Source: an uncultured Pelosinus sp.
GTDB taxonomy: Bacteria > Bacillota > Negativicutes > UMGS1260
Assembly (NCBI GenBank): GCA_900550105.1
Contig: URQW01000005.1
Span: forward strand, 1 to 64,000
Reading direction: 5' to 3'
Length of the DNA stretch: 64,000 bases
The notes beneath the pieces are model-generated. The model was not told the origin of the DNA. It did not search any database and was given only the letters and a program-made list of their open reading frames with translations. Below, in pieces: positions 6,124-14,203 of this stretch. A program made the translations under genes and the position numbers. Position 1 is the first letter of the stretch; every line of letters starts with the position of its first letter.

Positions 6124-8277
6124 TCACTTAGCTGACCAGCTCTTGCCGTCAGCTGCTAACTGATACATTTTACCGCCAATATTAAAAGAATTCAGCTGAT
6201 AGCCGCCGCCCTTCGCCCAATCTTTAATCGTCAGCGTGTCACTACTGCCATCCAGCGAAATGACTAGATCATTGCCACTCAACTGGCTGTGCACACTACT
6301 TAAAGACATATTGTAGAGCATGATGGAGTCCTGACTATTGTCAGAGCGACCGTTGATCACATCTTGACCGTCTGTCTGGCCCCACCAGTACTCATCCGTG
6401 CCGCTGCCGCCAGTCATGACGTCACTCCCGGCGCCACCCCACATCTTACTGCCACCAGACCCTGCTGTCAAAACGTCAGAGCCGCTACTGCCGCGAAAAG
6501 TCATTGCACCACCGTCCGCCGCTGTAACTTGATGAACCTCATTTAAAGCATAGCAGGGATCTGATAATTCTACCGTCGCCGCCTGACCGTCATTCCAAGC
6601 TACGACCTCGCTGCCAAAGACCCAGCCTTGAATTCTCTCTTCCGGTTTAGCGCTATACCATCCTTGTACTGTCAAGGTAGAACCATCGCCTGTCTTGATG
6701 ACATAGTCATCGCCCTGCCGTTCGCCGCTGTAGCCGTTTCTTGCAACATTATAGAGATACAAGGCATCACCGCTATTCACAGCCGCTTGACTGATCACAT
6801 CCTGCCCATTGCCTCGGCCCCACCAGTAAGCCGTACTGCCGCTGCTGCCAGCCATACGGTCGTTGCCGCCAAGACCGCCCCAGAGCTGGCCCCCCATAGC
6901 GCCTTCCGCCAGTGTATCATCGCCATTTCCGCCGCGGACAATGCCGACTTGTCTGTCATCGACTACGACTTGATGGATATTTTCCTGGGCGTAAGCTGGC
7001 TGCGCCAATTCGACAGTAGCCGTTTGACCATCATTCCAGGCTACTACGGTATCGCCAAACACCCAGCCTTGAATTCGACTCGCCGGATCTGCTGCATACC
7101 AGCCTGCCACTGTCAAACTTTCCCCATTGGCCAGACTAATGACAAAATCATTGCCCTGTCGTTCGCCGCTATAGCCGTTCCGAACCACATTATAAAGATA
7201 CAAAGCATCGGCTCCAGCGCTACTGCTGCGTCCGCCTTCCTGCACCACATCATGACCATCGCCCTGACCCCACCAATAGCCGTTGCTACCGCTACCGCCA
7301 ATCATTTTGTCGTCACCAGCCGCCGCCCATAGTTGATTATTGCCGCTGCCACCATCTAACACATTATTGCCGCTATTACCGCGGAAAATATCATCGCCAG
7401 AGCCGCCGATAACATTGGGAACCGTACCGACAGACATGTTGATTTCCCTGGCACTAGAATCGGACGAATAATCAAGGGTACTAGCTGAATGAGACCTTAC
7501 TGTAATACCAACCTGCGTTGTTGCTGCTGTATGATGCGAATCCGTCACTTTCACGTTAAAGGAAACATTTTGCGTACTTCCAGCCGTCAACAGATTCGTG
7601 GGCGTAAAGATCAGCGTGTTCAGATCATTTTGCACCTGCGCAACACTGCCTGTTGCGCTGTATATTCCCGTACTGACATTGTAGCTCCCACTCGCTGCTG
7701 TAAGTCTTCCCATTCCCGGGTTTGTCAGTTGCACATTCAATGTTTCTATATCATTTACGTCCGGATCGCTGATCCTTATGCTGCTAAACGGCGTAATAGT
7801 CGCATTATCGTTGAAGGTCTGCCCTGATACCCCACCACTAATCGTCGGGGCGGTATCATTAGACCTTACTGTAATACCAACCTGCGTTGTTGCTGCTGTA
7901 TGGTGCAAATCCGTCACTTTCACGTTAAAGGAAACATTTTGCGTACTTCCAGCCGTCAACAGATTCGTGGGCGTAAAGATCAGCGTGTTCAGATCATTTT
8001 GCACCTGCGCAACACTGCCTGTTGCGCTGTATATTCCCGTACTGACATTGTAGCTCCCACTCGCTGCTGTAAGTCTTCCCATTCCCGGGTTTGTCAGTTG
8101 CACATTCAATGTTTCTATATCATTTACGTCCGGATCGCTGATCCTTATGCTGCTAAACGGCGTAATAGTCGCATTATCGTTGAAGGTCTGCCCTGATACC
8201 CCACCACTAATCGTCGGGGCGGTATTATACGAATCGGTCACTTTCACTGTAAAGTAAGGTTGTTCCCTAACATCCAT
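6124..8277 (-). CDS. RTX-like repeat protein with duplicated N-terminal domain
   Basis: A 717-residue, probably exported, calcium-binding repeat protein. Residues about 19-264 are two nearly identical 123-residue cadherin/Ig-like repeats (TAPTISGGVSGQTFNDN...). From about 285 there are three ~145-residue blocks. Each starts with GGSGDD-type nonapeptides, continues with a YWWGQGDGHDVV-like tryptophan motif, then NGYSGERQGNDFVISL and GWVFGDTVVAWNDGQ. The third block ends at the C-terminus. There is no N-terminal signal peptide, which fits type I secretion, but no type I exporter genes lie nearby. The start is ATG 8277 behind GGGAGG. The protein begins inside a domain (VKVTDS), so the gene may be the 3' part of a once longer one. 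Ligand and function are unknown. Confidence 0.75.
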   Translation of the reverse strand: MDVREQPYFTVKVTDSYNTAPTISGGVSGQTFNDNATITPFSSIRISDPDVNDIETLNVQLTNPGMGRLTAASGSYNVSTGIYSATGSVAQVQNDLNTLIFTPTNLLTAGSTQNVSFNVKVTDLHHTAATTQVGITVRSNDTAPTISGGVSGQTFNDNATITPFSSIRISDPDVNDIETLNVQLTNPGMGRLTAASGSYNVSTGIYSATGSVAQVQNDLNTLIFTPTNLLTAGSTQNVSFNVKVTDSHHTAATTQVGITVRSHSASTLDYSSDSSAREINMSVGTVPNVIGGSGDDIFRGNSGNNVLDGGSGNNQLWAAAGDDKMIGGSGSNGYWWGQGDGHDVVQEGGRSSSAGADALYLYNVVRNGYSGERQGNDFVISLANGESLTVAGWYAADPASRIQGWVFGDTVVAWNDGQTATVELAQPAYAQENIHQVVVDDRQVGIVRGGNGDDTLAEGAMGGQLWGGLGGNDRMAGSSGSTAYWWGRGNGQDVISQAAVNSGDALYLYNVARNGYSGERQGDDYVIKTGDGSTLTVQGWYSAKPEERIQGWVFGSEVVAWNDGQAATVELSDPCYALNEVHQVTAADGGAMTFRGSSGSDVLTAGSGGSKMWGGAGSDVMTGGSGTDEYWWGQTDGQDVINGRSDNSQDSIMLYNMSLSSVHSQLSGNDLVISLDGSSDTLTIKDWAKGGGYQLNSFNIGGKMYQLAADGKSWSAK
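7493..8230. repeat. tandem 369-bp duplication inside the RTX-like gene
   Basis: The copies 7493-7861 and 7862-8230 differ at only a few positions. The clearest differences lie near 7531-7540 against 7900-7910, where GATGCGAA becomes GGTGCAAA, and at the far ends. The period is 123 codons, so the frame is kept. Such low divergence points to recent duplication or gene conversion. Confidence 0.9.
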
Positions 8278-8629
8278 TTTTATCCTCCCTGAAACTATAG
8301 ATTTCTAAAATTTTTTGATGGAAAAGCCGCTTAACAAGCCTCCCACTATGACGCTCGATAATTTCACGATGTATAAAACCATACTTTATATATAAGTACA
8401 CTTTACCACTTCAGTAATTCTTTTCCCATTATTTATATAAACTATAATATTGTGGGATATATATCATATATTATTCTTTAATTCATAATTGTTAAACTAG
8501 ACAACATTTTTAAACTATTCTAGCCAGATTCAGCAAATTCCTATAGAAACATATATTTTTTCCATTTAAAGAAAAACCCATTTTATTGGTGGAAATACCT
8601 ATAGCCTTTCAAAAAACACATAGAAAAAA

Positions 8630-8648
8630 ACCCACAAACTTTGCAGGT
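8630..8648 (-). terminator. second terminator after the HAD phosphatase
   Basis: On the minus strand ACCTGCAAA / TTTGTGGGT pairs over nine positions with two G-U wobbles and runs into seven T residues. It probably backs up the stem-loop at 8691-8728. Confidence 0.55.
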
Positions 8649-8690
8649 TTTTAAGTTTTCCGAATTTCCATGTAGGATAATGTGAAAAAT

Positions 8691-8728
8691 AGAACCATGA
8701 AACAGCCATTTGACTATTTCATGGTTCT
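8691..8728. terminator. stem-loop after the HAD phosphatase
   Basis: A perfect 12-bp stem, AGAACCATGAAA / TTTCATGGTTCT, with a 14-nt loop lies 26 bases past the phosphatase stop. T-rich sequence follows in both directions, so it could act either way. Confidence 0.6.
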
Positions 8729-8754
8729 AATATTTTTAAGAATTTCCGCTCGTC

Positions 8755-10239
8755 TCAGCGGGTTTTATAACCTTGATAATCTTTCAACTTCGTATCCTTG
8801 GCAAGCATCTGCCCGATCGTCATGCCGCCATTGAGTTCAGCAACAGCCTTTAACGCGCGGTCTGACAAGAAGACTTTGCTCGATTTTCCTAAGAACTGTG
8901 TCTGCCGATCTGGCCACAGCTGACCTGTCGTTTCATTGCGGCCTTGCAAAATATATTTCACGTCACCCTGATCATTGGCCTGCTGCAACGAAATATGCTG
9001 TGTTGTCTCATACTCAGCAATAGCAGCGCATAAAGCCGCATCATCTTTCCGTTGACGATTCATAATCAGCACGGTTTTCGTGTCCTTAAATTCTGTGCAG
9101 AAATTAAAGTCGCCCTGGGAATCCATCGCGGCAAAGATCGGCCCTTGTCCATTATATAAGGGACGAATTACTTTTTCGATACTTAGTGATTTACCCACGC
9201 CTTGCGTCTGGGCATGCAGATCATAGTCATACTGATTGATATAAGTTCCGTCAGCGCCTAACTTATTGGTCATGCCAACGACATTGACGACGCCAGGAAT
9301 CGCAAAATACTGAACAGCCGCTTTCACCACATCGACCTGCGAGGCCGATACAACCCAGGGATCAATGCCATTGTCCGCTAAAGCGCGATATAATTCCTTC
9401 ATTTCCGGTGTCACCGTAATTCCCAGTTTAAAGGATACAGCAACCGTTCCGGCTTCACTGGCAGTTCCGTCAGGTGTCGTATATTTCCCTTTAGTCCAAG
9501 TCTGGCCCTTGGCTGGGTCGCCATAATAGCTATCACACTGATAAGCTAAATTGAAAACTTCCTGGGGCGTCATGCCTGTAAACCAGTAGGTCACCCAAGG
9601 ATAGGATACAGACGTATCCATGGTTTCTGATACAGCATCATAGAGCCAGCGCATTTTAGCGCGGAAATCCTGATAAGCAAAGGTATTTTTTACATCAGTC
9701 GTGACTTCGCTGCCTGCCTTGGTCACAACTCCTGCTTCATATAAAGTCCGATAATCATTCACAGCATCATTAATCGCCGCCTGGATGGTGACAGCCTCGC
9801 CCTCACCATCATTAGCGCCATAAGTAAGAGTCAATTTATCATCAGGGATACCTGATTTTAAAATCGTTCCTAATTGATCTGGCTTAATGGCAAAAGCCAA
9901 ATGATCTAGTTGCCAAATAATCAGTTGTTCTTCTACGTCCATGATCGAAGTCGTATTATCAAAATCAAAGGTGGCATAAGGACGACGGCTCGCATGATAA
10001 GTGGGCGAGTTTTTGCCATACTTCTGTAAAAACTCATTGATCGTTGCTTTCGTCTCTGGTTCCCAATTTACGCTCTGCAAATACCCTGACTGGAGTTGTT
10101 GGGCGGCAATCGGCGTAGTCATAGCAGCCAATTCGGCGGCTTGCGCATACACAGGGGGCTGCCATAAATTGAACGATAGTACCGTACTTAGAACGCCGCC
10201 GGCAAGACATAGCGCTTTTGCTGACTTCATTTTTTTCAT
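8755..10239 (-). CDS. secreted HAD-superfamily phosphatase
   Basis: A 494-residue exported haloacid-dehalogenase-type hydrolase, in size and layout like bacterial phosphorylcholine phosphatase. The N-terminus MKKMKSAKALCLAGG and the hydrophobic stretch to VYAQA form a signal peptide. The HAD nucleophile motif is DFDNT with D92 and D94 just after RRPYAT. Later, WVVSASQVDVV fits HAD motif II and AAMDSQGDFNF fits motif III/IV. It would remove phosphate from an extracellular or periplasmic ester. A GTG twelve bases upstream is possible, but ATG 10239 gives the better signal peptide. It stands alone between two terminators. The substrate is a guess. Confidence 0.75.
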   Translation of the reverse strand: MKKMKSAKALCLAGGVLSTVLSFNLWQPPVYAQAAELAAMTTPIAAQQLQSGYLQSVNWEPETKATINEFLQKYGKNSPTYHASRRPYATFDFDNTTSIMDVEEQLIIWQLDHLAFAIKPDQLGTILKSGIPDDKLTLTYGANDGEGEAVTIQAAINDAVNDYRTLYEAGVVTKAGSEVTTDVKNTFAYQDFRAKMRWLYDAVSETMDTSVSYPWVTYWFTGMTPQEVFNLAYQCDSYYGDPAKGQTWTKGKYTTPDGTASEAGTVAVSFKLGITVTPEMKELYRALADNGIDPWVVSASQVDVVKAAVQYFAIPGVVNVVGMTNKLGADGTYINQYDYDLHAQTQGVGKSLSIEKVIRPLYNGQGPIFAAMDSQGDFNFCTEFKDTKTVLIMNRQRKDDAALCAAIAEYETTQHISLQQANDQGDVKYILQGRNETTGQLWPDRQTQFLGKSSKVFLSDRALKAVAELNGGMTIGQMLAKDTKLKDYQGYKTR

Positions 10240-10354
10240 AAGTGGTAACACATCCTTTCCATTCCTTTTTAGTATAGTCTGAGAAAAGCGAGGCTGTATT
10301 ACCGTTATATTAAGTTTTTGTTACGTTTCACCTACTGCAAAAAGCAAATAAAAA

Positions 10355-10377
10355 AACGAGACAAAATTTGTCCCGTT
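10355..10377 (-). terminator. terminator of smpB
   Basis: Arms AACGAGACAAA and TTTGTCCCGTT (one wobble) are followed on the minus strand by TTTTTT. It lies 23 bases past the smpB stop. Confidence 0.85.
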
Positions 10378-10400
10378 CGGTAGTACTTTATTGGAATGAT

Positions 10401-10871
10401 CTAATCTCGCTGCCGATCTTTTAACGCGCGATCCACGTCCCGTTTTGCCTCACGCGCTGCTAAATCCTGGCGTTTATCATAATTCTTTTTACCACTGGCA
10501 AGACCAAGCTGTAATTTCGCTTTTCCCCGCGCAAAGTAAATTTTAAGTGGCACAAGTGTATAGCCCTTGGTCTGAGTCTGACCAATCAGTTTCATGATTT
10601 CCCGTTTATGCAATAACAGCTTACGCGTCCTTAGCGGCTCATGATTATAACGATTTCCCTGTTCAAAGGGACTAATATGTACATTATGAAGCATCACTTC
10701 TGCATTTTCAATGCGAGCAAAGCCATCCTTTAGATTGGCTTTCCCGGCCCGCAGGGATTTCACTTCCGTACCAGTCAGCGCAATCCCGGCTTCATAGCTC
10801 TCGTGGATAAAATAATCATGTCTAGCTTTACGATTTTCTGCAACAATTTTAATACCGGTTTTGGCTTCCAT
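10401..10871 (-). CDS. smpB: SsrA-binding protein SmpB
   Basis: A 156-residue partner of tmRNA. It binds the tRNA-like domain and brings tmRNA to ribosomes stalled without a stop codon. The sequence has the SmpB core (ARHDYFIHESYEAGIALTGTE, then GFARIENAEVMLHNVHISPF) and the basic C-terminal tail that reads the empty A site (KKNYDKRQDLAAREAKRD). The frame is open to 10913, but ATG 10871, behind GGGGGT, gives the standard MEAKTGIKIVAENRKA start. It follows rnr after a terminator, as in many Firmicutes. Confidence 0.97.
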   Translation of the reverse strand: MEAKTGIKIVAENRKARHDYFIHESYEAGIALTGTEVKSLRAGKANLKDGFARIENAEVMLHNVHISPFEQGNRYNHEPLRTRKLLLHKREIMKLIGQTQTKGYTLVPLKIYFARGKAKLQLGLASGKKNYDKRQDLAAREAKRDVDRALKDRQRD

Positions 10872-10948
10872 AGGAAATACCCCCTTTTTTGCCTGTATTT
10901 CATCATATAGCAAAATGAAAGATCCGTCAAGGATGACAGCAATAACAA

Positions 10949-10970
10949 GGGCGGGAACCTTTTCCCGCCC
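10949..10970 (-). terminator. terminator of rnr
   Basis: A GC-rich 9-bp stem (GGGCGGGAA / TTCCCGCCC) with a 4-nt loop lies 28 bases past the rnr stop. Only a weak T-rich tail follows, so some read-through into smpB is possible. Confidence 0.75.
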
Positions 10971-10997
10971 GAAAAAATTCTATTAGCGAATCACAAA

Positions 10998-13541
10998 TCA
11001 TCCTTCAAAAGACTGACGTTTTTTCTGGCGCGCCGCTTTGCTTTTCGACCGCTTCTTTTTCGCCCGTTTCGCTTTGGCGGCAATCGGATCATACCAAGCA
11101 TTCTCTTTCTGCGTCACTGGCTTTGCTAGTGGCGCTGTCTTAGCGATCTTGCCTGTTTTTCCTTTACTTGACGTTGTCCGTCCATTCTGTTTCGCTGTCT
11201 TTTTATCAGAAGACAACACATATACAGAAGAGTCCCCTGGTACATGCGTTCTCGACACAGTAGTGTCTTTACCTGTCCGGCTTCTATCGTCTTGACCACG
11301 CGAGTCTTTCCCACGGCCAAACTTTTTATTTTTTCCTGAGCCGCGACTATCACCGCGTCCTTTTTTCAGGAAAACAGGGCGATCGGCTTTAAAGCGAGGC
11401 GTAAGACCCTCGCCTTCCCCAGCTAATAAGATAAAATCAATACTGCGTTCTTCTGGATTCACCTTCACAAGTTTAATCTGCACGGGATCGCCTAAACGAT
11501 ACTGTTTACGCGTTCTCTCGCCTAGCAACATATAACGTTCTTCCAGGTACTGATAGTAATCGTCATCCATGGTAGAAACATGGACAAGCCCCTCAATGCC
11601 GTTTGCCAATTCCACAAAGAGACCAAAGGCCGTTACGCCGCTGATAAAGCCTGGGAACTCTTCGTCCACAAACTGTGCCATATATTCTACTTTCTTCAAA
11701 TCTACTGTTTCGCGTTCGGCATCTGCTGCCGCCCGTTCTCGCAGCGAACAATGATGCGCCCATTCCGGCAAAAGCTTCAAGAGAGCATCCTTTCGCTGTG
11801 GCGTTAAGCTCTTGCCTTGGAAAGTTTCGCGTAGCAGCCGATGAACAATCAAATCAGGATAACGGCGAATCGGTGATGTAAAGTGCGTGTAATAGGAAGC
11901 AGCCAAACCGAAATGACCTAAATTTTCCGCTTCATAGCGCGCCTGCTTCAACGATCGCAGCATAACTGTGCTAATAATTCGTTCTTCTGGCTGTCCTGCG
12001 ATATTACTTAACACTTGCTGCAACGCCAAAGGCTTCACTTCACCTGTCGTAGCAATTGCTTGGCCAAAATTATGTAAAAGCCCATTTAATTTCGCAATTT
12101 TCTCTGGCTCCGGCTCTTCATGCACGCGGTACACAAAGGGCAATTTGCGCCGAACCATATGCTCGGCCACCGTTTCATTGGCCACAAGCATAAACTCTTC
12201 GACAATGGATTCAGCAATCGAGCGAACTCGCTTGACAATTTCTACAGGGTGTCCCGCTTCATCAAGTTTTACTTTTATTTCCGGGAAATCAAAGTCAATG
12301 GCGCCGCGGCGCATCCGACGATTTCGTAAAATCAGACAGAGCCGTTCCATTTCTTCAAAATGCGGCACAAACTCCTGATATTCTAAACGCAGCGATTCAT
12401 CTTGCTCTGCAAGAATTTTGCGAACAATCGTATAGGTCATCCGTTTTGTCACATGAATCACGCTAGGGAAAATCTCATAAGTTAAGACCTTGCCATCAGG
12501 GCTGATTTCCATTTCACAGGACATGGCCAGCCGATCTTCTCCGGCATTTAAGCTGCAGATTCCATTAGAAAGACGGCGTGGCAGCATGGGAAGCACACGG
12601 TCGACAAGATAAACGCTTGTCCCTCTTTCGCGGGCTTCTTGATCGAGAATGCTGTCTTCCGTGACATAATAGCTGACATCGGCAATATGGACGCCGAGAC
12701 GGTAGCGACCGCCGCTTAAGCGCTCTACTTCTACTGCATCATCAAGATCCTTCGCATCTTCCCCGTCAATTGTTACGATCGTCCGTTGCCGTAAATCGCG
12801 TCGTCCCGCCAATTCGTCCGGTGAAATCTGGCTAGGAGCCTGTTCAGCCGCTGCTTTGACTTCTTCGGGAAAATCGACTGGCAAATTATGCTTTTTTATA
12901 ACGGATAGAATTTCGATTCCCACATCGCCAGGCGAGCCAAGAATTTCGCTGACAGAACCTTCAGCACTACGGCCTTTATCAGGCCACTTGTTAATAGTAG
13001 CCACAACTTTTTGCCCATTTTCCGCGCCATGAAATTCTTCTTGCGGAATAAAAATATCATAGCCAATCCGTTTATCGTCAGGCGTCACAAAGCCATAATG
13101 GCGCCGCGCCTCAAAGGTTCCTACAATGGATGAGTTCGCCCTAGTGACAATGCGAATAATTTCGCCTTCCTGAGCCCGTCCAATGATTTTGCCACCGTGA
13201 ATTCGGGCGACAACACGATCATGATTCATCGCTCCATTTAACGCATGAGGTGCAATATGCACATCAGGTAAATCAGGAATTTCACTAATCACAAACCCAG
13301 CGCCCTTACGGGTCATCTCGAGTCGTCCGACCATAAGATTCATGCGCTGCGGTACGCCATATTTGTCAAAGCGCGTTTTAATGACTTGCGCACTCTGCTC
13401 CAACCTCTCTAATACCTGCCAAAATTCTTGTAGCGCTTCACCGTCTAAAGCAAGCTGATCGGCCAAATCTTCCGCCGCTAGCGGCTTATAAGCTTCGTGA
13501 TTCATAAACGTAAGAATTCGTTCTGTTAAGTTCATTTTCAT
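10998..13541 (-). CDS. rnr: ribonuclease R
   Basis: An 847-residue processive 3'-5' exoribonuclease of the RNB family that degrades structured RNA and, with SmpB, the non-stop mRNAs handled by tmRNA. It has an N-terminal winged helix (1-80) and cold-shock domains (about 80-220). The RNB catalytic domain starts near 245 with the acidic motif TIDGEDAKDLDDAV (D259, D265, D267, D268). An S1 domain (about 635-715, GFISGVTAFGLFVEL) is followed by a very basic, lysine-rich tail of about 130 residues. ATG 13541 overlaps the stop of the upstream thioesterase by 4 bp (ATGA), which indicates translational coupling. Confidence 0.96.
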   Translation of the reverse strand: MKMNLTERILTFMNHEAYKPLAAEDLADQLALDGEALQEFWQVLERLEQSAQVIKTRFDKYGVPQRMNLMVGRLEMTRKGAGFVISEIPDLPDVHIAPHALNGAMNHDRVVARIHGGKIIGRAQEGEIIRIVTRANSSIVGTFEARRHYGFVTPDDKRIGYDIFIPQEEFHGAENGQKVVATINKWPDKGRSAEGSVSEILGSPGDVGIEILSVIKKHNLPVDFPEEVKAAAEQAPSQISPDELAGRRDLRQRTIVTIDGEDAKDLDDAVEVERLSGGRYRLGVHIADVSYYVTEDSILDQEARERGTSVYLVDRVLPMLPRRLSNGICSLNAGEDRLAMSCEMEISPDGKVLTYEIFPSVIHVTKRMTYTIVRKILAEQDESLRLEYQEFVPHFEEMERLCLILRNRRMRRGAIDFDFPEIKVKLDEAGHPVEIVKRVRSIAESIVEEFMLVANETVAEHMVRRKLPFVYRVHEEPEPEKIAKLNGLLHNFGQAIATTGEVKPLALQQVLSNIAGQPEERIISTVMLRSLKQARYEAENLGHFGLAASYYTHFTSPIRRYPDLIVHRLLRETFQGKSLTPQRKDALLKLLPEWAHHCSLRERAAADAERETVDLKKVEYMAQFVDEEFPGFISGVTAFGLFVELANGIEGLVHVSTMDDDYYQYLEERYMLLGERTRKQYRLGDPVQIKLVKVNPEERSIDFILLAGEGEGLTPRFKADRPVFLKKGRGDSRGSGKNKKFGRGKDSRGQDDRSRTGKDTTVSRTHVPGDSSVYVLSSDKKTAKQNGRTTSSKGKTGKIAKTAPLAKPVTQKENAWYDPIAAKAKRAKKKRSKSKAARQKKRQSFEG

Positions 13542-13933
13542 TCATCCTTTAGCACGATTACAGTAGTTTTGCCTTCGGCTGTCACTGTTCCGTCTGCCAA
13601 TTGAATTTTACCAAGTAGTTCATACATCTTGCCCTTTACCTTTACAATACGGCCTGTCACTGTAAGGGGTTCACCGATAGGCGTCGGTGCGCGAAATCTT
13701 ACTTCCAGCCTTGCGGTCAGTGCTTTCATTCCCTTAGCGTAAATATAGCGAGCCGTCGCTTCATCGAGAAGCGTACTGATAATGCCGCCATGCAAAATCC
13801 CATCATAACCTTGATGCTCTTTTTGCCCGACAAAAATCGTCTTATATACATTATCTTCTTCCGTAAATTCCAAATGTAGTCCAATTGGATTTTGCCGTCC
13901 GCAGGCAAAACACCAGTCATTTTCTTCTTTCAT
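13538..13933 (-). CDS. PaaI-type hotdog-fold thioesterase
   Basis: A 131-residue protein of the PaaI/YiiD hotdog thioesterase family, which hydrolyses acyl-CoA esters. The N-terminal CFACGRQNPIGLHLEF and the helix motif YDGILHGGIISTLLDEA (about 43-59), whose acidic residue is catalytic in the family, are both present. The start is ATG 13933 behind GGAGGGG. It overlaps rnr by 4 bp and is probably co-transcribed with it. The preceding 270 bp up to hppA hold the hppA terminator and no gene. The substrate is unknown. Confidence 0.85.
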   Translation of the reverse strand: MKEENDWCFACGRQNPIGLHLEFTEEDNVYKTIFVGQKEHQGYDGILHGGIISTLLDEATARYIYAKGMKALTARLEVRFRAPTPIGEPLTVTGRIVKVKGKMYELLGKIQLADGTVTAEGKTTVIVLKDE

Positions 13934-14163
13934 TATTTTACCCCTCCAAGCTATAAAATACTCGTAAAAGGCTACAAATTCCTCGCCTTCTTAAAAACAT
14001 ACTATACAGGCTCACGTGGGCTGATCATTCAGGCTTAGTATATATTTATAATTACCCCTTAAGGCAGTTTTCCGCCTAGACAAAAAACACGTTGCTATTC
14101 ATTGTATTTCTCCATTTCCCAATTAAAACCTTTAAAAAGTCGTCTTTTGCAAAAACAAGAAAA

Positions 14164-14187
14164 CGACAGCCTCAAAAGAAGCTGTCG
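14164..14187 (-). terminator. terminator of hppA
   Basis: Stem CGACAGC / GCTGTCG, extended by one or two pairs, lies 17 bases past the hppA stop. The minus strand then reads TTTTCTTGTTTTTGC, a good U-rich tail. Confidence 0.8.
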
Positions 14188-14203
14188 CATCTTTACCGTT
14201 GCC

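Larger units (their letters stand above)
8278..8754. other. AT-rich gap between the RTX-like gene and the HAD phosphatase
   Basis: No gene is seen in this 477-bp gap. It is very AT-rich around 8380-8520 and should hold the promoter of the RTX-like gene. Two stem-loops near its high-coordinate end (8630-8648 and 8691-8728) terminate the phosphatase gene. Confidence 0.6.

Noticed and set aside
8583..8665. A third copy of the ssrA 3' region
   Set aside because: ATTGGTGGA and a CCCaCaAA...GCaGGTTTT hairpin recall the ssrA end, but the order is reversed and the hairpin is a common terminator form. Chance is the simpler view.
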